The position numbers and the translations under genes were made by a program. Shown here piece after piece: positions 33,430 through 41,551 of a stretch of DNA of 64,000 bases. A model generated the notes under the pieces. That model searched no databases, was not told the origin of the DNA, and worked only from the letters and a program-made list of their open reading frames with translations. This DNA comes from Kitasatospora acidiphila (lineage in GTDB: Bacteria; Actinomycetota; Actinomycetes; Streptomycetales; Streptomycetaceae), in the NCBI RefSeq assembly GCF_006636205.1, contig NZ_VIGB01000003.1, positions 4,082,501 through 4,146,500 of the forward strand. The letters are read 5' to 3'. Numbering within the stretch: position 1 is the stretch's first letter; every line of letters starts with the position of its first letter.

Positions 33430-33843
33430 CTATTCCGCGGCCCCTCGGTGCGCCTCGTCCCACTGGTGCCGGAAATCCGCCATCTCCGCCCGGTGCTCCC
33501 GGGACCAGTCCGCCAGGGAACGGACCAGCCGGGCCAGGCTCCAGCCCAGGCCGGTCAGCTCGTACTCGACCTGGGGCGGCACGGTCGGGTACACGGTGCG
33601 CGCCACCAGCCCGTCGCGCTCCAGCCGGCGCACGGTGAGGGTGAGCATCCGCTGACTGATTCCGCCCGGAAGCGCGCGCTGGAGCTCACGGAACCGGCGC
33701 ACGCCACGGCTGAGCTCCACCATCACCTGGACGGACCACTTGTCGCCGATCCGGTCCAGCACCTCGCGGATTCCGCACTCCTCGGACGGATCGAAGAACA
33801 GCTCCGGATCGGGGGTGGTTACCTCGGTGTGCCCCGCTGACAT
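33430..33843 (-). CDS. HxlR-family transcriptional regulator
   Basis: The protein has 137 residues. The winged-helix HxlR core has ECGIREVLDRIGDKWSVQVM, RRFRELQRALPGGISQRML and VYPTVPPQVEYELTGLG. The single Cys at the conserved N-terminal place could sense thiol stress, as in many HxlR proteins. It is divergent from the NAD(P)-binding oxidoreductase gene at 33947, the usual arrangement for this pair, which it probably represses. Confidence 0.92.
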   Translation of the reverse strand: MSAGHTEVTTPDPELFFDPSEECGIREVLDRIGDKWSVQVMVELSRGVRRFRELQRALPGGISQRMLTLTVRRLERDGLVARTVYPTVPPQVEYELTGLGWSLARLVRSLADWSREHRAEMADFRHQWDEAHRGAAE

Positions 33844-33946
33844 AAATGTGCCTCCTTACCTCCGGCCGACCGGCTGATCAGGATGGTTCCGATCCCCCCA
33901 CCGGAATATCGACGATCAAACGATCAGAACGACAACGGAGCATCAG

Positions 33947-34813
33947 ATGATCCTCGTCAGTGGTGTCAACGGAAACCTCGGCGGCCTCGTCCACCGTCAG
34001 CTGGTCGCGCGCGGCGCGGATGTGCTGGCCGGCACCCGCACCCCGGCCGCCGGTCAGCGCCGGGTGGACTTCGACGATCCGACCTCACTACCGGAGGCCT
34101 TCGCCGGGGTGGACGTGCTGGTGCTGATCTCGGCGGGCTATGCGGAGGACGACGTGGTGCTGGCCCGCCACGGCGCCGCCATCGACGCGGCGGCCGCCGC
34201 CGGGGTGCGCCAGGTGATCTACACCAGCCTGGCCGGCTCGGGCGACCACCTCACCATCGCGATCCCGCACCGCTGGACCGAGCAGGCGCTCGCCCGGTCA
34301 CCACTGGCCTGGACCGTGCTGCGCAACGGCCTCTACCCCGAGGTGCCCGCCGGCCTCGGCCTGGCCGCCTCCGGCCAGCCGACCGACGACGTGCTCCGCA
34401 CCCCGCTGGGCCACGGCACCGTGCCCGTCGTCTCCCGCGCCGACCTCGCCGACGCCGCCGTCCGGGTCGCGCTGGACGCCGACTCCGACCCCGCCAACCA
34501 GCACCGGGGCCGGGTCTACGAGTTGGAGGGCACGGCCGTCGTCGGCGGCGCCGAGCTGGCCGCCGCCGTCTCCGAGGTGCTCGGCCGCCCGGTGCGCCAC
34601 CGGGCATCCCCACTCGGCGAGTTGTGGAGCGGCCTGGAGAAGGCCGGCCTGGCGCCCTTCCAGGTCGCACACGCCTACTCGCTGATGTCGACGGCCGCCG
34701 CCGGCCTGCTGCGGGCCGCCGCCAACTCCGACCTGCCCGCTCTGCTGGACGCCGCACCGCGCGACGCCCGAGCCGGGCTCGTCGAGGCGGTGCGCACGCT
34801 GCTGCCCCGGTGA
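33947..34813 (+). CDS. NmrA-like NAD(P)-binding oxidoreductase
   Basis: The protein has 288 residues. The Rossmann motif GVNGNLGGLVHRQL is at the N-terminus, and YTSLAG and the PLAWTVLRNGLYPE segments are typical of NmrA-like quinone reductase relatives. The ATG follows GGAG. It is divergent from the HxlR regulator. It is likely an NADPH-dependent reductase of quinone-like substrates; substrate unknown. Its stop codon lies in the first copy of a four-unit repeat. Confidence 0.88.
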   Translation: MILVSGVNGNLGGLVHRQLVARGADVLAGTRTPAAGQRRVDFDDPTSLPEAFAGVDVLVLISAGYAEDDVVLARHGAAIDAAAAAGVRQVIYTSLAGSGDHLTIAIPHRWTEQALARSPLAWTVLRNGLYPEVPAGLGLAASGQPTDDVLRTPLGHGTVPVVSRADLADAAVRVALDADSDPANQHRGRVYELEGTAVVGGAELAAAVSEVLGRPVRHRASPLGELWSGLEKAGLAPFQVAHAYSLMSTAAAGLLRAAANSDLPALLDAAPRDARAGLVEAVRTLLPR

Positions 34814-34893
34814 ACCGTCAGGCCAGGCCGGTGAACCGTCAGGCCAGGCCCGTGAACCGTCAGGCCAGGCCGGTGAACCGTCAGGCCAAGCCG
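34810..34893. repeat. Four tandem 21-bp repeats between two convergent gene ends
   Basis: Units GTGAACCGTCAGGCCAGGCC plus one base start at 34810, 34831, 34852 and 34873. The first holds the NmrA-like gene stop (plus strand TGA). Each unit also has TCA at the same place, and the last TCA is the TGA stop of the minus-strand GNAT gene. On that strand every unit repeats the last residues GLA and the stop. Confidence 0.92.
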
Positions 34894-35621
34894 TGCCGCA
34901 CCCAGACGTTCGGCTCCACATAGCTCGCGCAGTCCCGCTCCGGCAGGCACTCCACCGGCACCAGCGCCTTCGGCACCAGGACCGGCCCGGCGGTGTCGAA
35001 CGGCAGCCCGGTCCAGTCACGCCACTGCGCCAGCGTCCCGGACACCGTCATCGAGCACGGCGCCACCGCCTCGATCACGCCGCCGGCCCGCACGTGGGTG
35101 CGCAGCCAGGCGTCCACCGGCAGACCGTCCTCCCGGGTGCGGCGCACGTACTCCGCCATCGGGGTCTCGGGCTCCAGGTGCTTGCCGGTCGGCCGGACCG
35201 GGGCCACCAGCTCCGCGAACCCCCGGTCCCGCGCGTTGCGGCGCATCGCGTCCAGCATCAGCGCCGACAGCCCGTGCCCCAACCGGTCCTCCCGGACGGT
35301 GACGTCGATCGCGCTCACGGTGTCCGGGACCGCGCCGGTCCGCCGGTCCTTGAACGCCCACAGCAGCACCTCGTCCCACCCGCCGGGCGGCAGTTCCCCG
35401 CGTCCCTCGACCCGCAGCGCGAACGGCACGCTGTGCCCGCGGGCCACCACGGAACCGTCCGCCTCCGTCGCCACCACGGTGAACTCCGGGAACGCCGAGT
35501 CCAGTTCGGCGAAGAACGCCCGGCCCACGGGGTCGGCCAAGGAGAACGCGGGCCAGGTGTCCGGGAAGTCCGCGTGCGCGAGTTCGGGGCGCTCGGCGAG
35601 GGTGGTGATCGCGAAGTCCAT
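34881..35621 (-). CDS. GNAT-fold acetyltransferase-like protein
   Basis: The protein has 246 residues from ATG 35621. The acetyl-CoA binding region is VREDRLGHGLSALMLDAMRR, close to the GNAT R/Q-x-x-G-x-G/A loop, and the PVRPTGKHLEPETPM segment is seen in a streptomycete family of this type. The C-terminal 60 residues are extra to the GNAT fold. Substrate unknown. It converges on the NmrA-like gene through the 21-bp repeats. Confidence 0.72.
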   Translation of the reverse strand: MDFAITTLAERPELAHADFPDTWPAFSLADPVGRAFFAELDSAFPEFTVVATEADGSVVARGHSVPFALRVEGRGELPPGGWDEVLLWAFKDRRTGAVPDTVSAIDVTVREDRLGHGLSALMLDAMRRNARDRGFAELVAPVRPTGKHLEPETPMAEYVRRTREDGLPVDAWLRTHVRAGGVIEAVAPCSMTVSGTLAQWRDWTGLPFDTAGPVLVPKALVPVECLPERDCASYVEPNVWVRHGLA

Positions 35622-35672
35622 GATCCGAACGGTAGCGAGGGGGCCGGTGGCGGCCAATCGCATTTCGGCTGC

Positions 35673-36260
35673 TCAGGCGCCCGTCAGCTGGAAGCCGCCC
35701 TGCGCCAGATAGAGGTCCGGCCCGGTGTGCGGCGCCTGGCACCGGGTCGCGACCGGGCTCGCCGTCGGCGACTCGGGCTTGCCCGACCAGCCGACCCGCA
35801 GGTGGCCGTCGCCGTCCCGGTAGAAGCTGAACGCGGCCTCGGGGTGCCAGTCGCGCGGCGGCTGCTGCAGCGGCGGCACGCCCGGCGGGGTGGTGTAGCT
35901 GATCCTGGCGGCCGTGCCGGTGACCACGGTGGTCGCGCCCGCGTCGGTCCCCGCATCGGACTCCGTAAGGCAGTCGACGCTGACCTCGACCCGTACCGTC
36001 CCGATCCAGGCGCCGTGGTCGTAGAACACGTGCTGGATGGTGGCGTGACCGTGAGCGTCGCTGCCACGGCCGTTGGCGTCCATCCGCAGCGTGATCTGGT
36101 AGTCCGGGCTGAGCGCCGGGCTGCCGAGGCCGAGTTGGGCGAAGCCGTGCAGGTGCTGCACTGCCGCCTCGTGTGCGGGTGCGGATGCGGCCGAGGCGGA
36201 TCCCGGGACACCGACGGCCAGGGCGGCTGCCACTGCTGCGCCGAGCAGGTAGGTGCGCAT
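35673..36260 (-). CDS. Secreted hypothetical protein
   Basis: The protein has 195 residues. A Sec signal peptide MRTYLLGAAVAAALAVGVPG is followed by an AXA-type site near SASAAS. The mature part is about 165 residues, with two Cys (VDCLTES and TRCQAP) that could form a disulfide. No family recognised. It lies 52 bp before the GNAT-like gene on the same strand. Confidence 0.65.
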   Translation of the reverse strand: MRTYLLGAAVAAALAVGVPGSASAASAPAHEAAVQHLHGFAQLGLGSPALSPDYQITLRMDANGRGSDAHGHATIQHVFYDHGAWIGTVRVEVSVDCLTESDAGTDAGATTVVTGTAARISYTTPPGVPPLQQPPRDWHPEAAFSFYRDGDGHLRVGWSGKPESPTASPVATRCQAPHTGPDLYLAQGGFQLTGA

Positions 36261-36333
36261 GTTCAAACCTCGCTTGTTGGCGGCTTGTTGGACCTCCACC
36301 ATGGCAATCCCCGGTGGCCCGCCACCTCCCCCG

Positions 36334-36897
36334 TCAGGACGGACCGCCTCCCCTTCGCGGGGGATCCGACGCCAGCCACTCGGAGTACCACTCGCGAAAG
36401 TCGGGCCCCGGCATGAAACCTCCCCAGTCGGGATCGTCCAGCCACACCTGCCCCGCACAGGGGCCCGTCACCACCAATCGCGAGAACATCCCGCACCCGA
36501 CCTCACCGATCACCAACGTCCCACGCAGTGAATACGGCCGCGCGGTCTTCTCGGAATACGAGAACGGCGCAGCCAGAAAGCCGGGTTGCAGGCATTCCTG
36601 GCGCAGGCCGTACAGCGCTTCCTCGTCGTCGATCTCCTCCGTGAGCCCCACCACCCCGTAATCCGGGCCCGCTCCCCCATCGGCGACATGGCGGACGAAG
36701 CTCCGGAATGCCTCGGGGAGCGCAATACCGAGCCGTTGCTCGAACGCTCGTATCGCCTCCTCCTCCAGGGGGGAGCGAAGGCGGTAATCGTGGTAGTCGG
36801 CGCCGAAGCGTCGACGTTCCGGGTCCTGTTGGGACATGACGGCAATACGTGCTCGCACGGCTGCGCTGTCCCAGGGATCGGCATTGTTGGTGGTCAC
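36334..36897 (-). CDS. SMI1/KNR4 (SUKH) family protein
   Basis: The protein has 187 residues. The SUKH core is at about 45-165: SPLEEEAIRAFEQRLGIALP, FRSFVRHVADGGAGPDYG, GTLVIGEVGCGMFSRLVVTG and GQVWLDDPDWGG. SUKH proteins are common immunity proteins for polymorphic toxins but also have housekeeping roles. No toxin gene is adjacent; the only toxin-like gene in the window is the TNT protein 19 kb away. The start is GTG 36897. Confidence 0.82.
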   Translation of the reverse strand: MTTNNADPWDSAAVRARIAVMSQQDPERRRFGADYHDYRLRSPLEEEAIRAFEQRLGIALPEAFRSFVRHVADGGAGPDYGVVGLTEEIDDEEALYGLRQECLQPGFLAAPFSYSEKTARPYSLRGTLVIGEVGCGMFSRLVVTGPCAGQVWLDDPDWGGFMPGPDFREWYSEWLASDPPRRGGGPS

Positions 36898-36924
36898 ATC
36901 GGCACAGTAGTGGCGTTCCCGGAA

Positions 36925-37180
36925 CTATTGGGCCACCGCTGTCCGGTAGCGGCCCGGCGTGGTGCCGAACTCGCGGTTGAAGGCGTGGGAGAGGGCGTAC
37001 GAGGTGCCGTGGCCGACTCGGCGGGCGATGGTGGCGAGGGGATCCTGGGTGTCGCGGAGGAGGGTGGCGGCGAAGGTGAGGCGCCACCAGGTGAGGTTGC
37101 CCATGGGAGGGCGGCCGACCAGGGCGGTGAACCGCCGGGCGAGGGTGGGACGGGAGACGCCGCCCTCGGCGGCCAGGCGG
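36925..37180 (-). pseudogene. AraC-family regulator, C-terminal fragment
   Basis: Only the DNA-binding end survives: LAAEGGVSRPTLARRFTALV, then FAATLLRDTQDPLATIARRV, GHGTSYALSHAFNREFG, ending RYRTAVAQ at a TAG (36927-36925). The N-terminal cupin-type domain and most of the first helix-turn-helix lead-in are gone. At about 37180 the reading stops matching AraC and the opposite strand starts matching an MBL-fold hydrolase. Confidence 0.82.
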
Positions 37181-37456
37181 TCGTTGGTCGTGCGGCTCGA
37201 ATCCGGGGGCGACCGGGCAGTGTTCGTCGGCGATCTGCTGCACAGCCCGGTGCAGATCCTCGCCCCCTCCTGCAGCAGCTGCCTGTGCCTGGACCCGGCG
37301 GGCGCCGCGACCAACCGCCATCGAGTCCTTGAACGGGCCGCCGATCTGGGGGAGTCGGTCATCCCCGCGCACTTCGGCGGCGCCGGGACCGTGGAGGCCC
37401 GGCGCGCGGGTGGCGAGTTCACGCTCGGGCAGTGGGCGGCCTACGCGGCCGAGTAG
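37181..37456 (+). pseudogene. MBL-fold metallo-hydrolase, C-terminal fragment
   Basis: Plus-strand sequence from about 37181 reads SLVVRLESGGDRAVFVGDLL, then HSPVQIL and a Cys-rich CSSCLCLDPAGAATNRHRVL, RAADLGESVIPAHFGGAG, ending GQWAAYAAE and TAG. This is the back half of an MBL-fold hydrolase, with the late metal-site Asp (VGDLLH) and His (PAHFGG). The front half with the HxHxDH motif is missing. There is no start codon or promoter. Confidence 0.8.
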
Positions 37457-37494
37457 GGGCGGCGGAGAGAGCGCTGAACCGTCCTCGGCCCGCC

Positions 37495-37980
37495 TCAGAG
37501 CGAGTCGTAGTAGCCGACGGGGCCGACCAGCACCGCCTGGAAGTAGCGCGGCTCGCCGTCCGTGTCCAGTGGTACGTCGTGACCGGCGACCCGGGTGAAG
37601 CCCAGCGGCAGGCCGGGCGCCAGGGGGTAGAGGCCGCTGCCCCGGACGATGGGCTCGCCCATCCGCTCCAGCTGGGGCAGGAGTTGGAGTGCCGGGGTGC
37701 GGAAGACGTCGGTGCCCCGGAAGCTGACGGTGATGTCCTCGGGGCCGGGCCGGGGGATCCACACCTCGGCCGCGGTGAGGGACTTGCCGTCCTCCAGGTG
37801 GAAGACGATCTCGAACTGCGGGTGCAGCGCGAGGACTTTCATGTAGCTGAACTGGCTGCTCCTGCCCTCGTCGGTGACCTTGATCCGGCCGAGGGCGGCG
37901 GCCGCGTCCTGGAGCGCGTCGGCCGGCATGCCGAGGGGAAAGCCGGTGATGCCGTGGGGCGGGTTCAGCTCGATCTGCAT
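37495..37980 (-). CDS. Conserved hypothetical protein
   Basis: The protein has 161 residues from ATG 37980. It begins MQIELNPPHGITGFPLGM and contains PQFEIVFHLEDGKSLTAAEV. It is soluble with no Cys, signal or membrane segment. I do not recognise a family; the N-terminal phrase resembles small streptomycete proteins found beside immunity or toxin-like genes. No good Shine-Dalgarno. It follows the SapA-like gene, separated by a strong terminator. Confidence 0.6.
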   Translation of the reverse strand: MQIELNPPHGITGFPLGMPADALQDAAAALGRIKVTDEGRSSQFSYMKVLALHPQFEIVFHLEDGKSLTAAEVWIPRPGPEDITVSFRGTDVFRTPALQLLPQLERMGEPIVRGSGLYPLAPGLPLGFTRVAGHDVPLDTDGEPRYFQAVLVGPVGYYDSL

Positions 37981-38012
37981 GGCGGCCACTGTAGGCGGCC
38001 ACTGCGCAGGGG

Positions 38013-38056
38013 CCTGCCCGCCCCTTCCGGTCGAGAGTCGAGAAGGGGCGGGCAGG
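38013..38056. terminator. Terminator downstream of the SapA-like gene
   Basis: A perfect 15-bp stem (38013-38027 with 38042-38056) with a 14-nt loop that itself holds TCGA repeats, 15 bp beyond the SapA-like stop on the minus strand. Confidence 0.85.
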
Positions 38057-38070
38057 GCCGGCTGCGCAGG

Positions 38071-38478
38071 TCAGCGGCAGGCCACGCCGAATTCGCCGTT
38101 GCTGTAGCCGTTGATCGAGCCGGTGTAGTCGACACACTGGCCGGGCGCGTAGACGTACTTGGGACCCGCGTACGTCGTGAAGTTGCCCGAGTCCTCCAGC
38201 CAGCTGCCGCCCGAAATCCGGATCGAGGCGGTCATGGGCTCGGCCGCGCCGGGCGAATTGCGCACCGTGACCACGCAGTTCTCGCCGGTGGCGCTGCTGT
38301 AGGCCAGCCAGACGGTGCCACCCGTCATGTCCATGTGCCGGATGCCGACGTAGCCCGAACCGCAAGCGCCGTCGTACGAGGCCGCGTTGGCTGCCGTGGG
38401 AACCGCAACAGCCGCACCGGCGGTCAGCGCTGCGATGACGCCGACGCGCGCGGTGATCTGCTTGATCCGCTTGTTCAT
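38071..38478 (-). CDS. sapA: Spore-associated protein A (SapA)-like secreted protein
   Basis: The protein has 135 residues. The signal peptide (basic MNKRIKQITAR, then VGVIAALTAGAAVAVP and TAANA|A) is followed by a small mature protein: YDGACGSGYVGIRH, ENCVVTVRNSPGAAEPM and DSGNFTTYAGPKYVYAPG with four Cys. This is the pattern of streptomycete spore-associated protein A. It is exported and found on aerial spores; its role is not well defined. It is a monocistronic unit ended by a terminator. The AGGAGTGGCACC leader gives a good ribosome site. Confidence 0.85.
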   Translation of the reverse strand: MNKRIKQITARVGVIAALTAGAAVAVPTAANAASYDGACGSGYVGIRHMDMTGGTVWLAYSSATGENCVVTVRNSPGAAEPMTASIRISGGSWLEDSGNFTTYAGPKYVYAPGQCVDYTGSINGYSNGEFGVACR

Positions 38479-38847
38479 GGTGCCACTCCTCTTCGTTGAA
38501 CGAGTGAACCGTGCGACGGTGGGCGGCTGTTGAGACGCCGACCGACCGATTGGTCGACCATGCTGAAGGTCGTCCGTATCGGCCGGGTAGCGCGGCGGTA
38601 TCGGTGGCGTCCGACGCGTGCCCGGAAGTCGGACAGGTCGACTTCCGGGGGTCCGCGATCACTCGGGAGCAGTGAGCAACGCCCGTGCGGGCTGCAGCAG
38701 TTCGATCGGGTGCAGCGCTCGGAGTCGGACGAGGATGGTGCCGGTGTACATGACGCGGTAGCGCTGGAAGATCTGGTCGCTGCCACCGTCCTCATCGTGC
38801 GCTGCGGCCGCACCCGCGGCTCCGCACAGGGCGATCAATCCTCGTGC
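38479..38847. other. Intergenic region between SapA-like gene and response regulator
   Basis: 369 bp. It holds the presumed promoter of the SapA-like gene and a possible 59-codon ORF listed separately. Nothing else was recognised. Confidence 0.4.
38659..38838 (-). CDS. Possible small ORF downstream of the response regulator
   Basis: A 59-codon frame opens with TTG 38838, nine bases after the response regulator stop, and ends at TGA 38661-38659. It reads AHDEDGGSDQIFQRYRVMYT, then GTILVRLRALHPIELLQPAR. About 80% of codons end in G or C, consistent with coding. The ribosome site (ACGAGGA) is too close to the TTG. It may instead be the remnant end of a longer lost gene. Confidence 0.25.
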   Translation of the reverse strand: MIALCGAAGAAAAHDEDGGSDQIFQRYRVMYTGTILVRLRALHPIELLQPARALLTAPE

Positions 38848-39510
38848 TCACCCGTCCGCCGACACCAAACCCGCCTCATACGCCGCGATGACCAGTTGCA
38901 CCCGGTCGCGGGCGTTCAGCTTGGTCAGCAGGCGGGCCACGTGGGTCTTGGCGGTGGCGGGGCCGATGTAGAGCTGCTCGGCGATCTCGCTGTTGGAGAG
39001 GCCGCGGCCGACCAAGGTGAGAACTTCACGTTCGCGGTCGGTGATGCCGTCGAGGCCCCGACGGGGCTTGCTGGGCGCGGCGGGACGGGTGGCGAAGTCG
39101 GCGATGAGGCGGCGGGTGACGGACGGGGCGATCAGGGCGTCGCCGGCGGCGACGACGCGGATGGCGGCGATGATGTCCAGCAGCGCCATGTCCTTGACCA
39201 GGAACCCGCTGGCGCCGGCGCGCAGCGAGGCATAGACGTTGTCGTCCTCGTCGAAGGTGGTGAGCATCATGACGCGCGGCGTCGAGCCGGTCGCGGTGAT
39301 CGCACGGGTGGCTTCGATGCCGTCCATTCCTGGCATCCGGATGTCCATCACCACCACGTCGGGCTGGAGTTGAAGAGCCAGCTGGACGGCTTCGGCCCCA
39401 CTGCCGGCCTCGCCCACGACATCGAGGTCGGGGAGATCGGCGATCACCATGCTGAGCCCGGTGCGCACCAGCTCCTGGTCGTCGGCCAGCAGTACCCGGG
39501 TGGCGGTCAT
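38848..39510 (-). CDS. NarL/LuxR-type response regulator
   Basis: The protein has 220 residues. The receiver domain has the acidic pocket ADDQE, phospho-acceptor Asp in VVVMDIRMPGMDG, Thr in MLTTFDED and Lys in FLVKD. The C-terminal LuxR helix-turn-helix has LTDREREVLTLVGRGLSN-like sequence (ITDREREVLTLVGRGLSNSE) and IGPATAKTHVARLLTKL. Its ATG overlaps the histidine kinase TGA (39507-39510). It likely controls the divergent ABC exporter. Confidence 0.95.
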   Translation of the reverse strand: MTATRVLLADDQELVRTGLSMVIADLPDLDVVGEAGSGAEAVQLALQLQPDVVVMDIRMPGMDGIEATRAITATGSTPRVMMLTTFDEDDNVYASLRAGASGFLVKDMALLDIIAAIRVVAAGDALIAPSVTRRLIADFATRPAAPSKPRRGLDGITDREREVLTLVGRGLSNSEIAEQLYIGPATAKTHVARLLTKLNARDRVQLVIAAYEAGLVSADG

Positions 39511-40682
39511 ACCGGCAGCTCCGCCGTGACCCGGAAGCCGCCCTCGGGCCTGCTGCCCGCGCTGAACCGGCCGCCCAGCAGGGCGACTCGCTCGCGCATG
39601 CCGGCGATTCCGAAGCCCGAGCCGGCGGAAGAGCGCCCCGCGCCCTGCCCGTCGTCGGTGATCTCGATGGCCAACTCCTCGTCCCCGTAGGTCACACAGA
39701 CCTGGCAGTGCCGCGCTCCCGAGTGGCGCACGGTGTTGGTGACCGACTCCTGGATGATCCGGAAGGCGGCCACATCGATCTCGGGGGGCAGCGGGCGCGC
39801 CCGCCCCTCGCGGTGCACCTGGACCCGCACCCCGGCGTCCGAGGTCGTTTCGGCCAGCCGGTCGAGCGCCTCCAGGCCCACGGCGACGGCGGCTTCGGAG
39901 AGGTCCTCGTCGGCCCGGCGCAGCGAGACCAGCATGCGGCGCAGTCCGGCCAGGGTCTCGCGGCTGGTGGTCTCGATGGCGCCGAGCGCCTTGCGCGCAT
40001 TGGCCGGCTGGGTGTCCAGGACCAGGCCGGCCGCGCCCGCCTGGAATGCGATGACGCCCATGCTGTGCGCCACCATGTCGTGCAACTCCCGGGCGATCCG
40101 CAGCCGTTCGGCGGTCAGCGCGTGGGAGCGCAGGGCCTCGCCGTAATCCCGTTGCTGGCGGATCGAGTTGCCGATCAGCCAGGCGATGGCGATCACCGCG
40201 GCCAGTGCCGACAGCATGCTGAGCAGGTCGCTGACCGTCTCCTGGCCCTGGTCCAATGCCGCCCATTGGCCGACCCAGACCGCCAGTTCGGCACCCGCGG
40301 CCGCGAGGGCCGTGCGGCGCGGGCGGGTGGCCGCCAGGTAGCCGACCAGGACGGCCAGGACCAGGAAGAACGGCCAGGTCCGCATCCCCAGGGCCGCGAA
40401 CGCGCACGACTCGGCCAGCAGCACCCCGAAGACCGGCAGCGGCCACCGGCGGGCCCAGCCGATCGCCAGCGCCAGCACGACGGCCAGCCCGGCTCGCGCC
40501 AGCACGACGGCCAGCCCCGCCCGGCCCGGGATGCCCAGGGTGACCGACGGGTGCGGCCGCAGGCCGGTCGTGGTGACGAACAGCAGCAGCGCGAACAGCC
40601 CGGCGGCGCACCAGGTGAGCGCCGACCAGACGCCTGACGGCAGTCGCCTCAGCCACGGGGGCCGCGGCATCGCTTGATCCAC
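39507..40682 (-). CDS. HPK7-type sensor histidine kinase
   Basis: The protein has 391 residues. Five or six membrane helices fill residues 15-180. The dimerisation domain has the phospho-His in RIARELHDMVAHSMGVI. The ATPase domain has RIIQESVTNTVRHSG, ITDDGQG and GFGIAGMRERV. A 9-residue unit, RAGLAVVLA, is repeated in tandem within the second hydrophobic segment (27-bp repeat at 40470-40523). It forms an operon with the NarL-type regulator and is divergent from an ABC exporter, a common pairing for drug or lantibiotic sensing. Confidence 0.93.
   Translation of the reverse strand: MDQAMPRPPWLRRLPSGVWSALTWCAAGLFALLLFVTTTGLRPHPSVTLGIPGRAGLAVVLARAGLAVVLALAIGWARRWPLPVFGVLLAESCAFAALGMRTWPFFLVLAVLVGYLAATRPRRTALAAAGAELAVWVGQWAALDQGQETVSDLLSMLSALAAVIAIAWLIGNSIRQQRDYGEALRSHALTAERLRIARELHDMVAHSMGVIAFQAGAAGLVLDTQPANARKALGAIETTSRETLAGLRRMLVSLRRADEDLSEAAVAVGLEALDRLAETTSDAGVRVQVHREGRARPLPPEIDVAAFRIIQESVTNTVRHSGARHCQVCVTYGDEELAIEITDDGQGAGRSSAGSGFGIAGMRERVALLGGRFSAGSRPEGGFRVTAELPV
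40470..40523. repeat. 27-bp in-frame tandem duplication in the histidine kinase gene
   Basis: Two copies (40470-40496, 40497-40523) share CGCCAGCACGACGGCCAGCC. They add nine residues to a membrane segment without breaking frame. Confidence 0.8.
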
Positions 40683-40831
40683 CCGGCGATGGTAGCCAGC
40701 CGCCCCACCCTCCCGGCGTCCCCCTGGGGGCGTACGCCCGGCGGGCTACCGGCGTCCACCGCAGGCCAGACGCGGCACCGGGCCGCTCCACGACACCGTT
40801 GGGGCCTCAACCCGCCACGGAAGGAGAGAAC

Positions 40832-41551
40832 GTGACCGCCGTCTTGCGAGCCCAGGGGCTGGGCAAGAGGTACAAGCAGCGCTGGGCCCTGTCGGACTGC
40901 ACCCTGGAGGTCCCGGCCGGCCGCGTGGTCGGGCTGGTCGGCCCCAACGGTGCCGGGAAGTCGACGCTGCTGAACCTCGCCGCCGGCATGCTGACCCCGA
41001 GCGAGGGCACGATCGAGGTGTGCGGTGGCCGCCCGGCGAGCGGCGCGGCGCAGCTGGGCAAGGTCGGCTTCGTCGCCCAGGACACCCCGGTCTACGCCGG
41101 GCTCAGCATCGAGGACCACTTCCGGCTCGGCGCCCGTCTCAACCCGGGCTGGGACGACCGCCTGGCCCGCGACCGGATCCGGCGGCTCGGCCTGGATCCG
41201 GCCCAGCGGGCCGGCCGCCTGTCGGGCGGTCAACGCGCCCAGCTGGCCCTCACGTTGGGCATCGCCAAGTGCCCCGAGCTGCTGATCCTGGACGAGCCGG
41301 TGGCCGCCCTGGACCCGCTGGCCCGCAGCAGGTTCCTGGACGACCTGACGGAGGCCGTCGCCGAGCTGGAGTTGAGCGTGGTCCTCTCCTCGCACCTGGT
41401 CTCCGATCTGGAGCGGTGCTGCGACCACCTGATCGTGCTGGTCGACTCCCGGGTCCAACTTGCCGGAGACATCGAGGAGTTGCTGACCTCCCGTGATCAC
41501 GTCGGCAACCTGGAGGAGCTCGTGCTGACCACCATGGAGGGATCTCGATGA
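40832..41551 (+). CDS. ABC exporter ATPase
   Basis: The protein has 239 residues. Walker A is GLVGPNGAGKSTLLNLAAGM, the signature is RLSGGQRAQLALTLGIA, Walker B is LLILDEPVAALDP, and SSHLVSDLERCCD is the H-loop. GTG 40832 follows AAGGAGAGAAC. It resembles ATPases of multidrug or bacitracin-type exporters. It overlaps the permease start as ATGA (41548-41551). Confidence 0.94.
   Translation: MTAVLRAQGLGKRYKQRWALSDCTLEVPAGRVVGLVGPNGAGKSTLLNLAAGMLTPSEGTIEVCGGRPASGAAQLGKVGFVAQDTPVYAGLSIEDHFRLGARLNPGWDDRLARDRIRRLGLDPAQRAGRLSGGQRAQLALTLGIAKCPELLILDEPVAALDPLARSRFLDDLTEAVAELELSVVLSSHLVSDLERCCDHLIVLVDSRVQLAGDIEELLTSRDHVGNLEELVLTTMEGSR

Noticed and set aside
34810..34893. CRISPR-like array of four 21-bp units
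   Set aside because: Units are contiguous without spacers and derive from adjacent gene ends; no cas genes.
32678..38478. Genomic island by horizontal transfer
   Set aside because: Accessory-looking genes, but base and codon use are like the rest, and there is no integrase, tRNA target or flanking repeat.
38475..38813. 112-codon minus-strand frame beside the SapA-like gene
   Set aside because: Ser/Arg/Pro-rich with no conserved features; overlaps the SapA-like promoter.
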